DNA of 64,000 nt, taken from Vicia villosa. Its lineage: Eukaryota; Streptophyta; Magnoliopsida; Fabales; Fabaceae. The stretch covers positions 13,576,497 to 13,640,496 of the forward strand of contig NC_081182.1 of NCBI RefSeq assembly GCF_029867415.1, given 5' to 3'. Each line of letters opens with the position of its first letter. The first letter of the stretch is position 1. Of the stretch, positions 56,014-64,000 are shown piece after piece. The position numbers and the translations under genes were made by a program. Below the pieces are notes generated by a model that made no database searches, was not told the DNA's origin, and was given only the letters and a program-made list of their open reading frames with translations.

Positions 56014-57020
56014 GTACAATAATAGTTTAATTTTGTTAAATTGAGTTGTGCTATGTTTATTGGTGCTCAATAGTAGGGAGAAACTTTATTCTATGTTTCT
56101 AGATTTTATGCATGATAGCAAACTAGTATACATCATGAATGTTCTTACCACAAGTCCTCGGAATTTACAACCTAGGAAACAATGCATTCAGACTTTAAGA
56201 CAAAATAGTGTCACAAGAAATTCTAAAATAGCGTGTAGAGTTTGCATGCTTAAGAGTTTAATGTGACAAATTTACATGTAAGAGGGCTTGCATGCATTTC
56301 TAAAGTAAGTTAATATGATAAGTCAAAAAATTGTAAGTTATTTAAAAAGCAAAACTTACATTAATGAGTCATAAAAGAAGAAGTTACAGTACATATAGTA
56401 GTATTTTTTATGTTAAATTGTCAATATTTTGTTATATAGAAAAAGAGTTGTTAAATTTGTGTGAACTTAGAGTAAAAAATGGTCATTATTATCTGTTTTT
56501 ATGTATAATCAAATGATATTCAATTAGTATTATGGGTTGATTATATTTTGTGGATTGTAATTTCCTTATTTAAACATGTATTAAACATTAAAATTGTAAC
56601 AAAATTACAATAATAGTTTAATTTTGTTAAACTGAGTTGTGCTATGTTTATTGGTGCTCAATAGTAGGGAGACACTTTATTCTATGTTTCTAGATTTTGT
56701 GCATGATAGCAGACTAGTATACATCATGAATGTTCTTACCACAAGTCCTCGGAATTTACAACCTAGGAAACAATGAATCCAGACTTTAAGATAAAATAGT
56801 GTCACAAGAAATTCTAAAATAGTGTGTAGAGTTTGCATTCTTAAGAAATTAATGTGACAAGTTTACATGTAAGAGGGCTTGCATGCATTTCTAAAGTAAG
56901 TTAATATGATAAGTCAAAAAATTATACGTTATTTAAAAAGCAAAACTTACGTTAATGAGTCATAAAAGAAGAAGTTACAGTACATATAGTAGTATTTTTT
57001 ATGTTAAATTGTCAAATTTT
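56014..57020. repeat. ~0.6-kb tandem units, right side of Helitron insertion
   Basis: A full unit (56,014-56,605) and a part-unit (56,606-57,020) of the repeat also found at 45,972-46,771. The junction at 56,595-56,612 preserves the uninterrupted target site. A 72-codon frame here is not a gene. Confidence 0.85.
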
Positions 57021-58448
57021 ATTATAAATAAATGTTTGCAAGCCAAAAAAAGCTAATTAAAGATTCGAAGTAGTACTTTTTTATAAAATGTTTGAAAATC
57101 AAATTAATTTCAAATAGAGTACTTAACTATTTATTTGGTTGGATAAAGAAACCCAGAGCCATATTTCTCTTAAAAAAACACATTTTTAAAATAAATATAT
57201 AAAATTGGTTATGTTTTTTTTTTTTGAGAAATAAAATTGGTTATGGTTATAAAATCATATTCAAATTTAAACTTATTTTCTGGGTCTATCTCAAATTCAA
57301 TTTATGCTCTTCTTGGTTTGTTCCATTTAGTTTTTATTAAACATTATTTTGTTGATATATAAACAGAGAGTTGTTAAATTTGTGCGAGCCTAGTAAAAAA
57401 TGTCAATATTTTATGTTTTTATGTATAATCTATTTATTCTATAGACAAAGTAACAAGTATGACATGAAACTCATACACAAAAGTCATGTATAACTATGAA
57501 ATTTTAAATTTGAATTCGAATAATATACACCTTAATACTATCATTATGGGGGTTGATTATATCTTGAGGATTGTAATTTTCTTATTTAATTAGATGTATT
57601 ACAAATCTTCTACTAAATCCTATGTTTTTGAATTCAGTTGCTTACACAGAATTTCTTTACACCATACCTACACCGTAGTTATTTCAATTCATTTCCAGTG
57701 TTGCACAAAATTCAATGCAAGAAAAATATTCTTAAAAAAATCAAAAAGTATATGTAACCGTATTTAATACGGTGTAGTTGTAGCTTTTGGATGTAAGCTT
57801 AGCATTTCTCTTTTGAATTTTGTGCATGAGAGCAGATTAGTATACATCATGAATGTGACTCATGTATTGATTATTGTAATGAGTTGTACTATCTTTTGTT
57901 ACCAAGTCCTAGGATTTTACAACATAGGAACCAATGAATCTAGACATTAAGACAAAATATACTACTGTGTATAGTATGCATGCTTAAGTAGTTAATGTGA
58001 CAAGTTAAACCGACACAATATCACATGTAGGGGCTTGCATGTTCTTAAGTAAATTGGCATGACAAGTTATCTATGAAGCAAAAGTTCTTACATTAATAAG
58101 TCAAAAAAGAACATTATATTAATACTCCAAATCAATTATAGTATTAAAAATAAATGTTTATGAGCAAAAAGCTTAAAAGGTTTGAAGTTGTACTAATAAA
58201 AAGGACATAGATGAAACATATGATAACTCCAAATAAAATAATGTTTAATATTTAAAATAAATGCAATTTTTAAGAAGATAATAATATTTATTAATTCTAA
58301 TGATAAACTAATATATATCTTAATAAAAAAATTTATTTAAAATATATGCAGTTTAAAAAAAATAATTGCATTTATTAATTTTAATGGTAAATTAATATCA
58401 GAATTAAAATATTTTTATTAATTTTAATTGACATAATAGTTGAATAAG

Positions 58449-58483
<35 letters not shown>
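57021..58483. other. Diverged BURP-upstream repeat DNA, no gene seen
   Basis: Contains older copies of the same blocks (TTTTGTGCATGAGAGCAG, TAGTTAATGTGACAAGTTAA, TTTGAAGTTGTACTAATAAA) and an (AAT)n run at about 58,449-58,482. No coding signal. Confidence 0.55.
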
Positions 58484-58484
<1 letters not shown>

Positions 58485-58646
58485 TGATTTTACCGGTTCA
58501 TATGAACCAGGAGTGGGCAAGAGATTTCTTGCACAGTGTTGGTGATGACGAGGAGGGGGTGTACCTGCAAGACAATTCGATAATGACGTAAGTAGGAGTA
58601 CAAATACGTTTGAATGTTTCTTAAGGTTTAAAAATGAGTTACCTTA

Positions 58647-59309
58647 TAGGGATGGCGACGGGTCGGGTCGGGTGCAAGTTTCACACTACTCAAACCCGCA
58701 CCCGAAATTAGCACCCGAACCCGAAACCAAACCCAAACGTTGTTCGGGTGGAAAAATAACACCTACGCCCACACCCGTTGGGTTCGGGTTTTTTCACCCA
58801 AACCCGTAACAAAATATACTTTTCCTACAAATTTCAACAATATTATATATATATATATATATATGGGGACGACTCAAGTGAGAACACTTGGTTATTATGA
58901 GAAATAAGAACAATGAATCACGACCATTAAATTTTAATTTGTTGATTTTAACGGACTAGATTGGTTTCTCTTTCTATGATCCTTAATATTTATTTTAAAT
59001 CAACATAGAAAGAGAAACCAATCCAGTTCATTAAAATCAACAAATCAAAATTTAATGGTCGTGATTTATTGTTCTCATTTCTCATAATAACCAAGTGTTC
59101 TCACTTGAGTCGTCCCATATATATATATATATATATAAACGGGTGTGATTTCGGGTTTCGGGTGCGGGTTTCACACTACCCAAACCCTCATCCGAAAGAT
59201 CGGGTGGCACCCGAACCCGATCCCAAACCCAGTCAACTGGGTTTTCACCCGTTGACTCGGGTTCAGGTGCGGATGAGCCCCGCAGGTTTGGGTCTGCTTT
59301 CCATCCCTA
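58647..59309. mobile_element. hAT-like MITE (TAGGGATGG ends) containing another MITE
   Basis: Ends TAGGGATGG and CCATCCCTA are inverted; 8-bp flanks TTACCTTA and GTACCTTA match at 7 of 8, consistent with a hAT target duplication. The interior is CCCGAACCC/GGGTTCGGG-rich. Confidence 0.75.
58865..59116. mobile_element. 252-bp foldback MITE in a TA repeat
   Basis: Arms of about 115 bp, starting GGGGACGACTCAAGTGAGAA, are nearly perfect inverted repeats, so the DNA can fold into one long hairpin. Flanked on both sides by (TA)n, consistent with TA-targeting insertion inside the hAT-like MITE. Confidence 0.9.
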
Positions 59310-59504
59310 GTACCTTATCCTCTCAAATGAGAGGGTTTTTATATTGCCCCCATCATTGGGCCATTGGTTCATATTTTGGGTTGGATCGTGGATCTAGGCC
59401 CAAAATATGTGACTGCTAGGAATCTAGGAGTGTGTTTAGAAATCATAGGAGGCTGCCCGGAATTAGTCATTGGTTGGGTAGAGATGTACTTTTGGAAGAC
59501 CGAG

Positions 59505-62500
59505 TGTAATACGGTGAACTGACTTTACAGAAATGTCGCGGTAAGCAAGAGTCGCCATCGTCTTCTATTTTATCCAATTTATAGAAAGGCTAAAAGAGCA
59601 GGAAAATACCTTTTAAAAAGATTTTGAGTTCGGGGGTAATTTATACAAAGGGAAGGTTTAAGGCACCCTTTGCATCCATGGTTTTCCATGGGCTCTTAAT
59701 TGCTTAGCGCACTTTGAAATGTTTGAAAATGTTTGCAGTGAATAAAGAAAAAGATTTGAATAAGGACTTTAGCTTGTAAATAAGCATAACATTTTTGAAG
59801 GTTTTTGATAAAAGAGCAAAACTGTATTTAAACCAGAGCAAGCAATTAGAAGCAATTACCCAAAATTTATAAAAAGTTCTTTTAGCCTTTCAGGGCTATC
59901 TATACCATAGGAGGGTAGGAAGTCCTTGTATTGGATGTTGAAGGGTCATCGGAATAATCGTTCGCCATAAGACTGTCCCTACCATAAAGAGGGTAGGTAG
60001 TCTAAGGGAAGGATATAATAGTCATTAATCTTTTTAGGCATCATGCGAGGATACCTTAGCAATGGGGACAAATCATCATTTACCGAGGCAACTTCAAGGG
60101 ACAAACTTGATGATGAATGAACTGAGGGCAACATTTGCTTTAGGTATCCTCGGAATCGAGGGACTTGACTATTTTAAAGGCGACAATAATAAGGCAACAA
60201 GGCAACAATATAAGGCAACATGCAACAAGAGGGGTTACCCAAAAGTGTGTGTGTGGCACAATCAGGTGGTTCAATTCAAATAATTTATCTTGTAATTAGT
60301 GAGCTATGTTAATTCAAGGCTTGCACTCCCTAAGATTACTAACCACAGCAGAAAAGTAAAACAGTTTAATAGTCCTACGCTATTACAATAAACACCTGCG
60401 GGAAAGGGGAAATAAAGGCAGAAAATAAGAGAGAAAAATAATTAATTCAAACTTATTTAAATATCCGGAGCCTTCAATCGAACCTTCGATCAACCCTGAA
60501 AAATTAAGAAAGAAGAAGAGAAAGGTTAGTGCATTAAAGATCGACAACCCTAATTTACCGGAATAAATCAGGGTTAAAACCATAAGGTATGAAAAATTAA
60601 TAATTTAAATAAAGGTTAAGAAAATCGAGAGTTCGATTAAATATACCAATTAAATAATTATTGGATTAAATCCTTATTATTTAATTGATTAGAAGTATAA
60701 AATTGAATTTTAAATAAAAAAACAATTATTATATAAAAAAAACTAATTTGTTAAATAAATAAAAATAAATAAAAGGCAATTATAGTAAAAGAGAAAGAAA
60801 AAAAAAGGGGTTCATATAATTAAAAATTAAAAAAAAAACTTAGCTTTTAATCCTGTGTGGCTGGCTTGTGAGGTTCATGGTGGGACAGCGTTTGTATGTC
60901 CTTGGATCTAGCTCAGATGTGAGATCGTGTGGTTGATGATTGAGGGCACGCCATAGTCTCGCGTGGGAGTGACACACTGAATCCGGTGAGAATGCAAACC
61001 AAACCAAAAAACAAATATGTGGGACGCTGGGATCGAGCCCCGGTCCCTTGGGATATTACTCCTCACCTTTACCATTCAAGCTCTGTCTCTTCACTGTTAT
61101 TAATACCGGTAAAATAAAATAAATATACAAATAAGAGTTAATGGGAAAAGGAGTCAAACAATTCAGTCAGCGTGGGGCCCTGTGAGATGGAATGGGCGAA
61201 TCACGTAAGGAGAGAGAAGCTGCAGTTGTTGACTGACCAATCAAATCCACGCGCATGCTCCCAAAGAGGCCAAGTGGACTGCGGGTCATCTTCAACCTTG
61301 GAACACCATATTTGCTACGAATTTGCATCAAACATTGCTGTCGTTTTGCTACAGTTTTACCGGTAGCTAAATCTGGAAACATGGAACCTAAAAAAAACGT
61401 ATCGAACAAAGAAACCAAATGTCCAAATCTTTTTAAAATTAACCCCTAAACACGAATATGGTACTCGTTTTGGCTAAAACATCTTGGAACCATGGATCCG
61501 AGAGGACTCACGACTCATGCCCTAACAATGGCTTTATGTGATACCTGCACTAAAGCTCCAAACTAATGGTTCAATCTTGTTCTAATCATCAACAGGAACT
61601 TTCACATGTAATTAGATTCCATTTAAACACACGAAATCGTAAAGTACAAAAGTCAAGAGTGCATGTAAATATGAAGATCATGGCATACTGCTTTCTAGAT
61701 GAATTCAAACATATTTAACGAACCAAACCTTCTTTAAATTACCTTAGAAGATGAATGGAATGGTTGGAAGGCTTTGAAACTTACTGGAAGAAGCAATACG
61801 ATCTTTTCTTGTTTCTTGAATTTTTGTCACGCTTTTATAAGTTCTTGGAGGCAGCCCCTTCGTCCTCTAATCTTCTGTGTTTGCTCAGTATATATAATAG
61901 AAAAAATTAGGTCAACAATCTTCAAGCAAATCTCTCATGATCATGGTGAAATATTTGATTGGAAATTGATTTTGAAAGTTTCTATTTTTGCCTAATTTCA
62001 CATCCAATCTTTAACAAGCTTATTTGTACGAAATTAGATGAAAAATATGTTAGTTAATCAATCGAATTTGATTGGAAATCAAATCCAAATCAACTCTTTT
62101 CCATAATTCCTTGAATATTTGATTTTATTCACTTTTTTAAATGAATAAAATTTATATAAAATCAAATAAACCATATAATTTCGTGGCAATTGAGTTTTGG
62201 ATCTTGGATAACTTGAGGATTAAGCTTGGGCCAAAAAAGATTGAGTCCATTTGCAAGAAAATTCATTTTGGAGCCTTTAATTTCACATTTTTCTCCTTAA
62301 AATTGCCCAACTTCGACAAGGCATATCTCCCTCAATTTTTAAGATATGGGAGAGTTCTATGACTTTTTGGAAACCTCAAGATGTCTTCTAAAAGCCACTT
62401 TGGAAGCTTTTTTCCATTTGGAGATTTTGTCTTGATTATATGGGCTTTTGACAAAAACAGCTTTTTTGCGATCTTCTAGAAGGACCTGTAATGTTTTGGC

Positions 62501-62894
62501 TCATATCTCTCATATGGTGCATTTCTGGCCTTGGCTTGTGAGAGACAAAATTGTAGAGAATTCAATTTCCTTAAAATTGAGCTTTGGATGAGAAATTTCT
62601 GATGTTCCATGTGAAAGTTATGGCTGGTCAAAGTTCAGTTGACTTTAGGTCAAAAAACCCTAATTTGGAAACTTTAGGTTTTGTTGATTTTGGAGCTTTC
62701 CTCGATGAATCATGATCAATCTTTGATAAAATGATGAATGATACTTCAAAATGAGGATGTTGGCCAAAAATCAGGAATTTTGACTGTACTTTGACCACAG
62801 TTGACTTTTAGGTCAAATCAGTCGACTGTTGACCATTTGAGTTGTTTTGTGAATCAAAGCTTGAAATATAGTGGAAAAATTTTAGGGTATGACA
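59505..62894 (-). mobile_element. 3.4-kb Ogre-type solo LTR, minus strand
   Basis: TGTAATACGGTG...AGGGTATGACA with a perfect target duplication CCGAG at 59500-59504 and 62895-62899. It shares conserved blocks with the 13-26 kb LTRs: ACAAAGGGAAGGTTTAAGGC, CATGGGCTCTTA, and TATGGGCTTTTGACAAAAAC with GACCTGTAATGTTTTGGCT. Element-strand start TGTCATACCC is typical of Ogre LTRs. It contains an AT-rich middle and no genes; short frames at 60.1, 61.2-61.4 and 61.8-62.4 kb are unsupported. Confidence 0.9.
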
Positions 62895-62899
62895 CCGAG

Positions 62900-64000
62900 G
62901 TACCCAATGAGAAGAAGGCAAATTGTTTTCGATTGAGTGACAGAGTGGATGTTTTTCTGCTGGCACAGATGGAGGTCTAACCGAAGACAGCGATGGTTAG
63001 CTATCCACGGCCGGTTGAAGATGTGTCCTCGTTAGAGAAGGCAAGAGGGAAAGGTCCTTCCTTTTCCCTCAGCCGGTTCGGCCAAGGTTATTGGGCCGTT
63101 CTAAGTGCAGAAGTGGATTGGGTGATGCTTAGCCATTGGACTAGTAAAAAACATAAGCCCCCAAAGTCGTTGCTCCCGAGCGTAGGAGTGATGACTTAAG
63201 AGCAGCTCGTGATCTAGGAAGGAATGCATACGAGGAACCATAACGTCACCTCGTGCGGCCGGTTTGTGGGGAGTCAAACAGTTGATTTTTCTTCCTATGT
63301 TGGCGGTCGTTTTTGCTTTTACTCTGCACCTTTGCTCATTTATATGTTGTTTGCACATGATTTTCTTTGTTTGCATGTTTGTATCCTCATCCGCCGGGGA
63401 CGTTTGTTTTGTATAAGTGTTTTAGTGTTGCTCGTTAAGGATGCATGTTGTTTAGGGATGTTTGTGAAATGATTTTTGTGAAGTGTTTGAGGTGTGCTCG
63501 ACAGTTATTGTAGTTCGACAGTGTGGGAAACAATCGAATGACTAGGGTTGTTTTTGGAGCAAGGGGAAGAGCTCAGGCCCCATTTGTGACCTGAGTCCCT
63601 CGACATGAATGACCCATCACGATCTAGTGTTCTACTATCTTGGTACGACGACGATGGGCTCAGTTGAGTGTTCCCCGTCTGGCAGAGGATTTGCTCGTTC
63701 TATGAGCGGAAACTTGCCTTTTATTTCAAATTGCAACGTTGCGCTTGTACCTAGGCACACATAAGTGGTCGGGAGATGTTATGTCAGTTCTAGATTCGGG
63801 GACACCAACAGTTTGTAGCCTTAGTTGTAGTATTGTTTCAGCTTCTGGGTGTTTCATGGTCAAGCAAGTTCTTTCCCGTCTAGGCGTTCGAGGTAGTAGG
63901 TCAGGCGGGAAGGGGTCTCCCTGGTTGTTAGGACGGGAGAGGACCAGTGGTTTTGATAATGCTTGCTTCAGGGGGAGGAAGGCTTGGTCTCACTCCTTCG
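62900..64000. other. LTR-like GC-richer segment (right part), runs off the window
   Basis: Continuation of 58,484-59,504. No frame is convincingly coding: a 68-codon frame at 62,993-63,199 and an overlapping opposite frame lack recognisable motifs. Probably retroelement LTR or leader sequence. Confidence 0.4.

Larger units (their letters stand above)
58484..59504 (+). other. LTR-like segment interrupted by nested elements (left part)
   Basis: GC-richer text (GGGGGTGTACCTGCAAGAC, TTTTTATATTGCCCCC) looks like part of a Ty3-gypsy LTR. It is continuous with 62,900-64,000 once the solo LTR is removed. Start, family and partner LTR are not identifiable here. Confidence 0.4.

Noticed and set aside
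62993..63376. 68- and 91-codon overlapping frames in the GC-richer end segment
   Set aside because: They have no motifs, lie on opposite strands and sit in LTR-like sequence; support is too weak for a gene call.

Overview
This is plant nuclear DNA, very probably from a legume of the pea/vetch tribe (Fabeae). The evidence is an AT-rich, intron-containing background, Ogre-type (Ty3-gypsy Tat) LTRs of 3.4-4.3 kb, Stowaway, hAT-like, CACTA, Mutator-like and Helitron elements, and two legume-type BURP-family genes. I see no bacterial-style operons, rRNA genes or convincing tRNA genes. Almost everything apart from the two BURP-family genes is transposon DNA, much of it nested.

The most interesting content is a pair of paralogous minus-strand genes about 40 kb apart (1.8-3.9 kb and 43.1-45.4 kb). 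They look like precursors of ribosomally made, side-chain-crosslinked cyclic peptides (burpitides). Both have an 18-codon signal-peptide exon, a phase-0 intron and a second exon packed with tandem copies of the core Q-V-Y-L-D-G-W. The gene at 43-45 kb has 14 cores fused to a complete BURP domain (four CH motifs with canonical spacing). The gene at 2-4 kb has 20 cores and no BURP domain: the array runs to a stop and then directly into sequence resembling the other gene's 3' flank. TATA boxes, exon 1 and splice sites are conserved in both.

Layout. 0-6 kb: BURP-less core precursor and flanks. 6.1-11.0 kb: intact Tnt1/Tork-like Copia element with seemingly identical LTRs and a TATAA target duplication. 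11.5-27.1 kb: Mutator-like element (9-bp target duplication) carrying a plant-mobile-domain gene; a 12.4-kb Ogre-related element without coding capacity sits in one of its introns. 27.3-28.0 kb: Stowaway-like MITE interrupted by a solo LTR. 28-36 kb: LTR relics, a degenerate unidentified coding relic, a 1.5-kb solo LTR, a TRIM-like relic and MITEs. 37.0-39.6 kb: Helitron holding a LINE reverse-transcriptase fragment. 39.8-40.6 kb: small Mutator-like element with an exon-like ORF. 43-45.4 kb: core-plus-BURP gene. 46-57 kb: a ~0.6-kb tandem repeat split by a 9.2-kb Helitron, itself interrupted by a 4.7-kb CACTA element that captured fragments of plastidic alpha-glucan phosphorylase, cytosolic GAPDH and a thylakoid-lumen pentapeptide protein, plus a small GRF zinc-finger gene. 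58.5-64 kb: an LTR-like GC-richer segment interrupted by a nested MITE pair and a 3.4-kb solo LTR.

The two BURP genes are likely to work in one pathway: secretory entry, BURP-domain (copper-dependent) crosslinking of each core, then proteolytic release and N-terminal pyroglutamate formation. If the BURP-less gene is expressed, it would need a cyclase in trans, and its neighbour is an obvious candidate. This last point is inference.
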